Shown here: one piece after another, positions 34,412 through 46,200 of the stretch
How the letters are laid out: each line of letters starts with the position of its first letter
Numbering within the stretch: the stretch's first letter is position 1
DNA from: Aurelia coerulea
Taxonomy: Eukaryota > Cnidaria > Scyphozoa > Semaeostomeae > Ulmaridae
NCBI GenBank assembly: GCA_039566865.1
Contig: CM076959.1
Location: 5,253,501 to 5,317,500, forward strand
Length of the DNA: 64,000 bases
Direction of reading: 5' to 3'
Notes under the pieces: generated by a model
What the model saw: the letters and a program-made list of their open reading frames with translations, nothing else
Databases searched by the model: none
Told to the model about the DNA's origin: nothing
Position numbers and translations under genes: made by a program

Positions 34412-37400
34412 TTCTTAGGATAGGAAGTAGTAGATATGGATTTCACTTTTTGGTTTTGACAGCTTTAATCATATATGATTCTCTTTGACTGATGCTTCTT
34501 CGGGAAACAATATTCAACAATAAGAAACATTAATGGGAATTTTTTTCAATAACATTTTGTAATATCATCTAATGCATTTTCTTAGGATATTGAGAAGTAG
34601 ATATAGCTTTTGATGCAGTAATTCTATGAATGGTTTTAAATAAATATGATTAACTTCGACAGGCCTCTTTCTACATGAAAGAGGATTCATTAATAAGAAA
34701 CATTAATGGGACATTTTTTCAAAACATTTTCTAAGATCATCCACTGTATTTTCTTTTGAAAGTAAGAGGTAGATGTAGCTTTTGCTAAAGTCGTTCTATG
34801 AATAGCTTCAATCAAATATTACTCTCTTCGACTGCCTGCTTCTACATTAAACAGATTCATCAATAAGAAACATTTATAGGACATTTTTCAATAATATTTT
34901 TCTAAAATCTATACCGTATTTTCTTAGGATAGGAAGTAGTAGATATGGATTTCACTATTTGGTTTTGGCAGCTTTAATCATATATGATTCTCTTTGACTG
35001 ATGCTCCTTCGGGAAACAATATTCAACAATAAGAAAAATTAATGGGACATTTTTTCAAGACCATTTTCTAACATCATCTACTGTACTTTCTTAGGATATT
35101 AAGAAGTAGATATAGCTTTTGATGCAGCCATTCTATAAATAGCTTAGATTAAATATGATTAACTTCGACAGGCCTCCTCCTTCTACTTGAAAGACGATTT
35201 ATCAATAAGAAACATTAATGGGACATTTTTTCAAGACCATTTTCTAAGATCATCTACCGTATTTTTTTAGAATATTATAAAGTAGATATAGCTCTTGATG
35301 CAGTCATTCTATAAATGGTTTCAAATAAATATGATTAACTTCGACAGGCCTCCTCGTTCTACTTGAAAGAAGATTTATCAATAAGAAACATTAATGGGAC
35401 ATTTTTTTCAATTACATTTTCTAATATCATCTAATGTATTTTCTTTGGAAAGTAAGAGGTAGATGTAGCTTTTGCTAAAGTCGCTCTATGAATAGCTTTA
35501 ATCAAATATTATTCTCTTCCACTGCCTGCTTCTAAATTAAACAGATTCATCAATAAGAAACATTAATGGGACATTTTTTCAATAATATTTTCTAATATCA
35601 TCTAATGCATTTTCTTTGGATAGTAAGTATTAGATATAGCTTTCAATGCAGTTATTTCATAAATAGCTTTGATTGAATATGATTAACTTCGACAGGCCTC
35701 CTCTTCTACTTGAAAGAAGATTTATCAATAAGAAACATTAATGGGACATTTTTTCAACACCATTTTCTAAGATCATCTACTGTATTTTCTTTGGAAAGTA
35801 AGAGGTAGGTGTAGCTTTTGCTAAAGTCGTTCTATGAATAGCTTTAATCAAATATTATTCTCTTCGACTGCCTGCTTCTACATTAAACAGATTCATCAAT
35901 AAGAAACATTAATGGGACATTTTTTCAATAATATTTTTCTAAAATCTATACCGTATTTTCTTAGGATAGGAAGGAGTAGATATGGATTTCACTATTTGGT
36001 TTTGACAGCTTTAATCAAATATGATTCTCTTTGACTGATGCTTCTTCGTGAAACAATATTCATCAATAAGAAACATTAATGGGACATTTTTTCAAGACCA
36101 TTTTCTAAGATCATCTACTGTATTTTCTTTGGAAAGTAAGAGGTAGATGTGGCTTTTGCTAAAGTCGCTCTATGAATAGATTTAATCAAATATTATTCTC
36201 TTCGACTGCCTGCTTCTACATTAAACAGATTCATCAATAAGAAACATTAATGGGACATTTTTTCAATATCATTTTTTTTAAATCTATAACGTATTTTCTT
36301 AGGATAGGAAGTAGTAGATATGGATTTCACTATTTGGTTTTGGCAGCTTTAATCACATATGATTCACTTTGACTGATGCTTCTTCGGGAAACAATATTCA
36401 TCAATAAGAAACATTAATGGGACATTTTTTCAAGACCATTTTCTAACATCATCTACTGTATTTTCTTAGATATTAAGAAGTAGATATAGCTTCCGGTGCA
36501 ATCATTCTATGAATAGCTTTAATTAAATATGATTTTCTTCGACTGACCTGCTTCTTCATGAAACAATATCCATCAATAAGAAACATTAATGGGACATTTT
36601 TTCAAGACCATTTTCTAAGATCATCTACTGTATTTTCTTTGGAAAGTAAGAGGTAGATGTGGCTTTTGCTAAAGTCGCTCTATGAATAGCTTTAATCAAA
36701 TATTATTCTCTTCGACTGCCTGCTTCTACATTAAACAGATTCATCAATAAGAAACATTAATGGGACATTTTTTCAATAATATTTTCTAATATCATCTAAT
36801 GCATTTTCTTTGGATAGTAAGTATTAGATATAGCTTTCAATGCAGTCATTTTATAAATAGCTTTGATTGAATATGATTAACTTCGACAGGCCTCCTCCTT
36901 CTACTTGAAAGAAGATTTATCAATAAGAAACATTAATGGGACATTTTTTCAAGACCATTTTCTAAGATCATCTACTGTATTTTCTTTGGAAAGTAGAGGT
37001 AGATGTAGCTTTTGCTAAAGTCGTTCTATGAATAGCTTCAATCAAATATTATTCTCTTCGACTGCCTACTTCTACATTAAACAGATTCATCAATAAGAAA
37101 CATTAATGGGACATTTTTTCAATAATATTTTTCTAAAATCTATACCGTATTTTCTTAGGATAGGAAGTAGTAGATATGGATTTCACTATTTGGTTTTTGC
37201 AGCTTTAATCATATATGATTCTCTTTGACTGATGCTTCTTCGGGAAACAATATTCATCAATAAGAAACATTAATGGGAATTTTTTTCAAGACCATTTTCT
37301 AAGATCATCTACTGTATTTTCTTAGGATATTAAGAAGTAGATATAGCTTTTGATGCAGTAATTCTATAAATGGTTTTAAATAAATATGATTAACTTCGAC

Positions 37401-40400
37401 AGGCCTCTTTCTACATGAAAGAGGATTCATTAATAAGAAACATTAATGGGACATTTTTTCAAGACCATTTTCTAAGATCATCTACTGTATTTTCTTTGGA
37501 AAGTAAGAGGTAGATGTAGCTTTTGCTAAAGTCGCTCTATGAATAGCTTTAATCAAATATTATTCTCTTCGACTGCCTGCTTCTACATTAAACAGATTCA
37601 TCAATAAGAAACATTAATGGGACATTTTTTCAATAACATTTTCTAATATCATCTACTGTATTTTCTTTGGATAGTAAGTATTAGATATCGCTTTCAATGT
37701 AGTTATTTCATAAATAGCTTTGATTGAATATGATTAACTTCGACAGGCCTCCTCCTTCTACTTGAAAGAAGATTTATCAATAAGAAACATTAATGGGACA
37801 TTTTTTCAAGACCATTTTCTAAGATCATCCACTGTATTTTCTTTGGAAAGTAAGAGGTAGATGTAGCTTTTGCTAAAGTCGTTCTATGAATAGCTTTAAT
37901 CAAATATTATTCTCTTCGACTGCCTGCTTCTACATTAAACAGATTCATCAATAAGAAAAATTAATGGGACATTTTTTCAATAATATTTTCTAATATCATC
38001 TAATGCATTTTCTTAGGATAGTAAGTATTAGATATGGATTTCACTATTTGGTTTTGACAGCTTTAATCAAATATGATTCTCTTTGACTGATGTTTCTTCG
38101 TGCAACAATATTCATCAATAAGAAACATTAATGGGACATTATCTCATTCATTTCCCTATATGTCATATTCACTGATTTATAAGGATATTAAGAAGTAGAT
38201 ATAGCTTCCGGTGCAATCATTCTATGAATAGCTTTAATTAAATATGATTTTCTTCGACTGACCAGCTTCTTCATGAAACAATATCCATCAATAAGAAACA
38301 TTAATGGGACATTTTTTCAAGACCATTTTCTAAGATCATCTACTGTATTTTCTTTGGAAAGTAAGAGGTAGGTGTAGCTTTTGCTAAAGTCGTTCTATGA
38401 ATAGCTTCAATCAAATATTATTCTCTTCGACTGCCTGCTTCTACATTAAACAGATTCATCAATAAGAAACATTAATGGGACATTTTTTCAAGACCATTTT
38501 CTAAGATCATCTACTGTATTTTCTTTGGAAAGTAAGAGGTAGATGTGGCTTTTGCTAAAGTCGCTCTATGAATAGATTTAATCAAATATTATTCTCTTCG
38601 ACTGCCTGCTTCTACATTCAACAGATTCATCAGTAAGAAACATTAATGGGACATTTTTTCAATATTATTTGTTTTAATCTATACCGTATTTTCTTAGGAC
38701 AGGAAGTAGTAGATATGGACTTCACTATTTGGTTTTGGCAGCTTTAATCATATATGATTCTCTTCGACTGATGCTTCTTCATGAAACAATATTCATCAAT
38801 AAGGAACATTAATTGGACATTTTTTCAAGACCATTTTCTAAGATCATCTACTGTATTTTCTTTGGAAAGTAAGAGGTAGATGTAGCTTTTGCTAAAGTCG
38901 TTCTATGAATAGCTTCAATCAAATATTATTCTCTTCGACTGCCTGCTTCTACATTAAACAGATTCATTAATAAGAAACATTAATGGGACATTTTTTCAAG
39001 ACCATTTTCTAAGATCATCTACTGTATTTTCTTTGGAAAGTAAGAGGTAGATGTGGCTTTTGCTAAAGTCGCTCTATGAATAGATTTAATCAAATATTAT
39101 TCTCTTCGACTGCCTGCTTCTACATTAAACAGATTCATCAGTAAGAAACATTAATGGGACATTTTTTCAATATTATTTGTTTTAATCTATACCGTATTTT
39201 CTTAGGACAGGAAGTAGTAGATATGGACTTCACTATTTGGTTTTGGCAGCTTTAATCATATATGATTCTCTTCGACTGATGCTTCTTCATGAAACAATAT
39301 TCATCAATAAGAAACATTAATGGGACATTATCTCATTCATTTCCCTATATGTCATATTCACTGATTTATAAGGATATTAAGAAGTAGATATAGCTTCCGC
39401 TGCAATCATTCTATGAATAGCTTTAATTAAATATGATTTTCTTCGACTGACCTGCTTCTTCATGAAACAATATCCATCAATAAGAAACATTAATGGGACA
39501 TTTTTTCAAGACCATTTTCTAAGATCATCTACTGTATTTTCTTATGGTATTAAGAAGTAGATATAGCTTCCGCTGCAATCATTCTATGAATAGCTTTAAT
39601 TAAACATGATTTTCTTCGACTGACCTGCTTCTTCATGAAACAATATCCATCAATAAGGAACATTAATGGGACATTTTTTCAAGACCATTTTCTAAGATCA
39701 TCTACTGTATTTTCTTATGGTATTAAGGAGTAGATATAGCTTCCGCTGCAATCATTCTATGAATAGCTTTAATTAAACATGATTTTCTTCGACTGACCTG
39801 CTTCTTCATGAAACAATATCCATCAATAAGAAACATTAATGGGACATTTTTCAAGACCATTTTCTAAGATCATCTACTGTATTTTCTTTGGAAAGTAAGA
39901 GGTAGATGTGGCTTTGGCTAAAGTCGCTCTATTAATAGCTTTAATCCAATATTATTCTCTTCGACTGATGCTTCTACATTAAACAGATTCATCAATAAGA
40001 AACATTAATGGGAAATTTTTTTAATAATATTTTCTAATATCATCTAATGCATTTTCTTTGGATAGTAAGTATTAGATATAGCTTTCAATGCAGTCATTTT
40101 ATAAATAGCTTTGATTGAATATGATTAACTTCGACAGGCCTCCTCCTTCTACTTGAAAGAAGATTTATCAATAAGAAACATTAATGGGACATTTTTTCAA
40201 GACCATTTTCTAAGATCATCTACTGTATTTTCTTTGGAAAGTAAGAGGTAGATGTAGCTTTTGCTAAAGTCGTTCTATGAATAGCTTCAATCAAATATTA
40301 TTCTCTTCGACTGCCTACTTCTACATTAAACAGATTCATCAATAAGAAACATTAATGGGACATTTTTTCAATATCATTTTTTTTAAATCTATAACGTATT

Positions 40401-41009
40401 TTCTTAGGATAGGAAGTAGTAGATATGGATTTCACTATTTGGTTTTGGCAGCTTTAATCACATATGATTCACTTTGACTGATGCTTCTTCGGGAAACAAT
40501 ATTCATCAATAAGAAACATTAATGGGACATTTTTTCAAGACCATTTTCTAACATCATCTACTGTACTTTCTTAGGATATTAAGAAGTAGATATAGCTTTT
40601 GATGCAGTAATTCTATAAATGGTTTTAAATAAATATGATTAACTTCGACAGGCCTCTTTCTACATGAAAGAGGATTCATTAATAAGAAACATTAATGGGA
40701 CATTTTTTCAAAACATTTTCTAATATCATCTACTGTATTTTCTTTGGAAAGGAAGAGGTAGATGTAGCTTTTGCTAAAGTCCTTCTATGAATAGCTTTAA
40801 TCAAATATTATTCTCTTCGACTGATGCTTCTTCATGAAACAATATTCATCAATAAGAAACATTAATGGGACATTTTTTTCAAGACCATTTTCTAAGATCA
40901 TCTACTGTATTTTCTTGGGATATTAAGAAGTAGATATAGCTTCCGGTGCAATCATTCTATGAATAGCTTTAATTAAATATGATTTTCTTCGACTGACCTG
41001 CTTCTTCAT
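34412..41009. repeat. ~173-bp satellite array, segment 2
   Basis: Satellite of the same classes as segment 1, about 38 monomers by length. Satellite at 40350-41009 closely matches 32330-32992, including the rare CTTGGGATATTAAG and GTCCTTCTATG variants, because it was copied together with the kinase fragment. A ~360-bp two-monomer unit is duplicated at about 38460-39300. Confidence 0.95.
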
Positions 41010-42267
41010 GAAACTGTCAGTATTGGCCCAAATTCTTAGTTTCTTATGAAAAATACATTTATTACGCCCGGTGGCTTATTTAATTTTGGACACTCCATAG
41101 GGGCTTAATAGAGAGGGGGCTTATCAGAGAGTGGGGCTTATTCACAAAATTATATTATAAGGATATAAACTATAGCTTTTCAGTCCCTTTACCACAAGTT
41201 TTCAGATTAAAACACAATTTTACGAGTCAAATACATAAATTCGACACAGTTTTATCTCAAACCAACCAAAGTTAACATGCAAACTTGTTTAGCTGAAGAA
41301 TTGGAAAATCTTTGGTAAATTCTTGAATTTGATATAAACGAGGGGGCTTATTAGAGAGCCCCCAGGGGCTTGATAGAGAGGGGGACTTATTTATGATTTT
41401 GGCTCAGAGGGGAGGGGCTTATTAGAGAGGGGCTCATTAGAGAGGGGGCTAAATGAGCTTTTACGGTACTCATCAAATTTAAGGACTTGACTCAAAACGC
41501 TGTGCTTACTATTAATAATGTACATACATTACTTGTTCTTGTGTTCCGCAGAATATCAGGGGTACGTACAGAAAGAGGGAAAAACAATTAAACACAGTGC
41601 ATCCATACAGCGACCCCACAAAAGTCATCTTTTGGTCAATTTGCGATGCAGGATAGTAGGATACACTTTGAGTATATATGTTTGCAACTGCAACAGTTTT
41701 GAAGCTTCCCATCTTTTATTTTTAGTTCCAATGCCAAGACATCATCGGACTGGATGAAGTGGATCCGTGAAATCGATACAGTTGACGGCAAATATATCAT
41801 CAAAGAAAGCAATTTTTGGAAAGACTTAGGTTCTCACAAGAATATAGTGCAATTTGTTGGTTGTATGATTTCGAAAAGGGCACTCGTTTTTGAGCTTTGC
41901 GAAATTTATATTGCAGGAAGTGTTCTGCACAATCTAAAGTCAGTTTTGAATATCCTTGGTCAAATCCCCCTGGTCATCAGCCACTTGAACCACGCATTGC
42001 ATTTCTGGACGATATTTCTGCAGGACTACTTTACATTCACTCGCAAGGAGTAACTCATGGAGATATAAAACCGAACAACATCCTAGTGACAGGAACAATG
42101 GAGAAACCTCACTGCAAACTGGCTGATTTCGGAACATATAGTATTCTAAAACAGCAACAATCCATGACATCAACATATGGGTTGATAAATGTTATGGGAA
42201 CAACGGCATACCTGGCTTCAGAGCTATGTCATCCAGCATCAGCAAAACCCAGTGCAGCTACAGACAT
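41010..42267 (+). pseudogene. Captured kinase fragment, copy 2, with 135-bp deletion
   Basis: This is the same fragment as at 32993-34386, at an offset of about 8,017 bp, with the same filler and flanking satellite. It shares the T to G difference of copy 1 and has extra changes of its own (TACTGG to TATTGG, a missing G near 41098, GAGGGG to GAGTGG), so it descends from copy 1. A net 135-base deletion just after the ATG at 41754 (MKWIR) removes the glycine-rich loop and the ATP-binding lysine; the frame is preserved by chance. The upstream frameshift also remains. Confidence 0.95.
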
Positions 42268-42292
42268 TCTTACTTCTACATTCTATTCTACA

Positions 42293-42750
42293 TTCTTAGG
42301 ATAGGAAGTAGTAGATATGGATTCCACTTTTTGGTTTTGACAGCTTTAATCATATATGATTCTCTTTGACTGATGCTTCTTCGGGAAACAATATTCAACA
42401 ATAAGAAACATTAATGGGAATTTTTTTCAATAACATTTTGTAATATCATCTAATGCATTTTTTTGGATAGTAAGAAGTATATATAGCTTTTGCTGCAGTC
42501 ATTCTATAAATGGTTTTAATTAAATATGATTAACTTCAACTGGCCTCCTTCCACATGAAAGAGGATTCATTAATAAGAAACATTAATGGGACATTTTTTC
42601 AAAACATTTTCTAAGATCATCCACTGTATTTTCTTTTGAAAGTAAGAGGTAGATGTAGCTTTTGCTAAAGTCGTTCTATCAATAGCTTCAATCAAATATT
42701 ACTCTCTTCGACTGCCTGCTTCTACATTAAACAGATTCATCAATAAGAAA
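42293..42750. repeat. ~173-bp satellite array, segment 3
   Basis: About two and a half satellite monomers between the filler of copy 2 and the BEL/Pao insertion. The last monomer is cut inside its conserved box, after CATCAATAAGAAA. Confidence 0.95.
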
Positions 42751-43116
42751 TGTTGTGTTGGTTGGGTCGAGCCGATATGAGACGAAGAAGAATACCACAA
42801 AGTTGACGTTTTCTCTTTATATATCAAACAGCAACTAAACAGTAACGATTATGACTATAATAAATGGTAAATAAAGATAAATGGATGCAGTGAATTTGAA
42901 TTGAACGCCTTTATGCGAACTTTTGTCTGTTACCAAAAACTCTTCGACCTTATTGCCGAATGATCACATGTTTTTCTTATGTCTGCACTCTACGTGCTCT
43001 TAACTCGAACTACCAGTTACAGAGGCACGGCCAGAAGTCTGGGTTCGAGAAGGAAGTCACAACATCACGCAAGGGCACGGTGCCAAACAAATGAATGAGT
43101 TGTCATTTCCTTCACA
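42751..43116 (-). repeat. 3' LTR of the BEL/Pao element
   Basis: Starts TG and ends CA on either strand. The sequence appears identical to 48978-49343. On the element's strand it begins TGTGAAGG and ends ACACAACA. The three bases after it inside the element (ATA on plus) happen to equal those after the other LTR, so the exact edge could be up to three bases further out. Confidence 0.93.
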
Positions 43117-43120
43117 ATAC

Positions 43121-43128
43121 ACTCCCCC
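43121..43128 (-). promoter_or_regulatory. Polypurine tract
   Basis: On the element strand GGGGGAGT lies four bases before the 3' LTR, the expected place for plus-strand DNA priming during reverse transcription. Short, but no other purine run is nearby. Confidence 0.6.
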
Positions 43129-43252
43129 GAGTTGATACATAACAAATCAACTCAACTACAAAATGATCAACATACTACTCAACTACAATTAATATCTACC
43201 ATATCGTTCCAAAAAATATGCAAAAGTCCTCTGAGCGGTATCTATCAAATAA

Positions 43253-46200
43253 TTAACTACTCATACCCTTTCTACGTAAATCTGCGATCACGGCTGCATT
43301 GCGCTTAGGCCGACCTGTTGCGGGGGTGCTACTTATAGCTGCTGGGATGGCGGCAGGCGTGGCTGCATGTGCGCTGGCTTGGCTGGCGACAGGTTCCTTT
43401 TGCGCTGCATTTGCTGCTGCTTGCTGCGCGGCTTGCGACACTTCTAACGGAACCAAAAGTTTAAGAGGTCTGGTGAAAACTCTTTTATTCTGGTCTGCAA
43501 CGAATTGTATCTTTGCTGCTCGTGTGTTGCCATCAGTACCTGAAATAAGCTGAATGATTTTACAAAATTTCCAAAAAGATCGCTTCGTTTGGACATCTTT
43601 CAAAATGACAATGTCACCAACGCTTACAACAGGTTTCTTACCATTGGCTTTAGATTTGTAAGACTCCATAAGTCCTAGCAAATACTCATTTTTCCACTGT
43701 TTGGTGAACTGACTCAAAAGTCTATGGTGGTACTTGGCTCTCGCTGATAAAGACTCATACGTACTTACCACTTCACTGTATTTCTCATTCATTTCGGAGA
43801 CATTTCGACCATATATCAGGTGTGATGGTGTAATAGCATATTCAACACCGTCTTCATCTCCGTATAAATACGTTAATGGTCTACAATTTATGACGCCTTC
43901 TACTTCGGTTAAAATTGTACTCAGCTCAAAGTAACTAAGTGATGCACGTCCGATAGTTTTAATCAAACAACGTTTTACGCTACGAATAAGACGTTCCCAA
44001 GCTCCACCCATCCAAGGACTTAAAGCGACAATGAACTGCCAATTTACCTTTCTATTGGCCAAATACTCGAATATTTTGGGTGAGCGCACCAACTTCTTTA
44101 TTTCTATTGACGCTGATTTGAAATTCTTTGCGTTGTCACTCAATAACGTTGCGGGCAATCCTCTACGGGCACAAAATCTTCTAAACGAACGAATAAACGA
44201 TTCTACATCTAAACCTTCAACTAATTCTAAATGAACAGCTCTCGTGGAGAGGCACGTGTATAAGCAGACATAGCATTTCATTAAGTCCCCATTCTTACCT
44301 GTGACCAGTAATGGCCCTGCGAAGTCTAAACCTGTGTGAGAGAAAGGTGCATTATCATCAACACGAAACCGAGGCAAATCGGGTAAAACGCAACCTACAA
44401 ATGGCAAACCTTCCGCTCTTTTGCAAATGACACATGGCCTTATAATCTTTTTTACTGCTTCTCTTCCTCTCAATATCCAATATTGTGTCCTGACATGATT
44501 AAGCGTTTCTCTTAACCCATTATGAAACACTAATTCATGACTTTCGCGAATGATCAAATTAGTGTAATGATGGTCTCTGGGCATCAAAATGGGTCGTTTG
44601 CTTGCATCTGAAATAGAAGCATTGTTAATACGAGTCCTGCAACGCAAAATATCGTCATCGTCTAAAAACAGGTTAAACTGTGAGACATAAGTTGGGGGTC
44701 TGGAACCTACTTTCGATTTACTCGCAACAAATTCGATTTCTTTCGAAAAACATTCGGCTTGCACTGCTCTAATCACGAAATTCTCTGCACAGCGCAATTC
44801 TGCTCCTTCTAATGGGCCTAGCTTCGGTCCCTGTTTATTTACGATGGCCTTCAAATTCGACACAAATCTAAGAATCCACGCATACGTTCTCAATAGTCTG
44901 GTCTTGGTGCTAAACCTCTCGATACTTACCAAAGGTTTGGTCTTATCAACTGGAATTTGCTTACCTAACATCACATGGGTTGGCTCAGTACTTACTTTCT
45001 CCTCCGCAGCAACAGCTGGGTCGATTTCTTGGTTTGATTCCAGTTTAGGCCATTCCGAAAAAGGCAATACAAGAAAATGTGGGCCTTCCCACCATACCTT
45101 ATTTGCACCAACATCTTTACCATAAATACCCCTTGAAGGTAAATCGGCGGGATTCAACGAGCCTGGGCAAAAGTGCCACTCCTCACGATTTGACGATTCT
45201 AAAATCTTTTGCACTCGGTGTTTAACGAATTGCTTCAACGGTTTATTATTTTTAATCCAACATAAAGTTGCGACAGAATCTACCCAGTAATGTGTCTCAA
45301 TAGGACCTTGGCCTAATTCTTCCTGTAAAGCTTTCTTGACGGTGTCCACTAAATTTGATAGCAAAACAGAACCCATTAACTCTAAACGAGGAATTGTTTG
45401 TTTCTTGATCGGTGAAACCTTCGCTTTCGACGTTACGAATCTTACCTGTACCTCACCTGTCTCATACTCAACACGCAAATACACTACCCCTGCGTAGGCA
45501 CGTTCACTGGCGTCTGAGAATCCGTGTATTTGTACATTCTGCACTTTCTTACCTTTCAGAAAATAGCATCTGGGAATTGACACATTTTGCAACTTTGCTA
45601 ATTCTGATATGAACACTTCATACTTACGACGTTCATCACCAGACAATCCCTCGTCCCAGCCCCTTTTGTCCAAACAAAACTGCTGGAACATTACCTTCAA
45701 ATTAATCGTGAATAAACTAAGACATCCTAAGGGGTCAAAGATCTTCGCAGCTATTTTGAGTAAAGAACGCTTTGTAGGAGGTAACGAATTTGCGAAGTCA
45801 ATTACATTCTGCACGTCAAAATAAATCTTGTCCGAATCACTATCCCAATTTACACCTAATATTTTCGCCTTATCGTCACTACACGGAGGGCCTAAAGCCG
45901 AATTTACATACGATTGATCTTCTTCGGAAACTTTTGTTTTATTCTCGTTTTGTTTCACATTACCTTTCTCAACCTCTAACGATCTGATGGCACTCAATAC
46001 CTCTTTGTCGTTCGAATTCCATTTTCGAAGATTAAACCCACCTTTGTCTAAGATTTCCTTGGCATCCTTGTAGATTTTCAACGCCTGCTCAGAGTCATTC
46101 GTACCGCCTGAGAAGTCATCTGCGTAAAGATGTTCTAGCATACTTACTGCTTGCGGGTGGCTTTCTTTGAATTTACTTACGTGTTTTCTGATTGTCTCTC

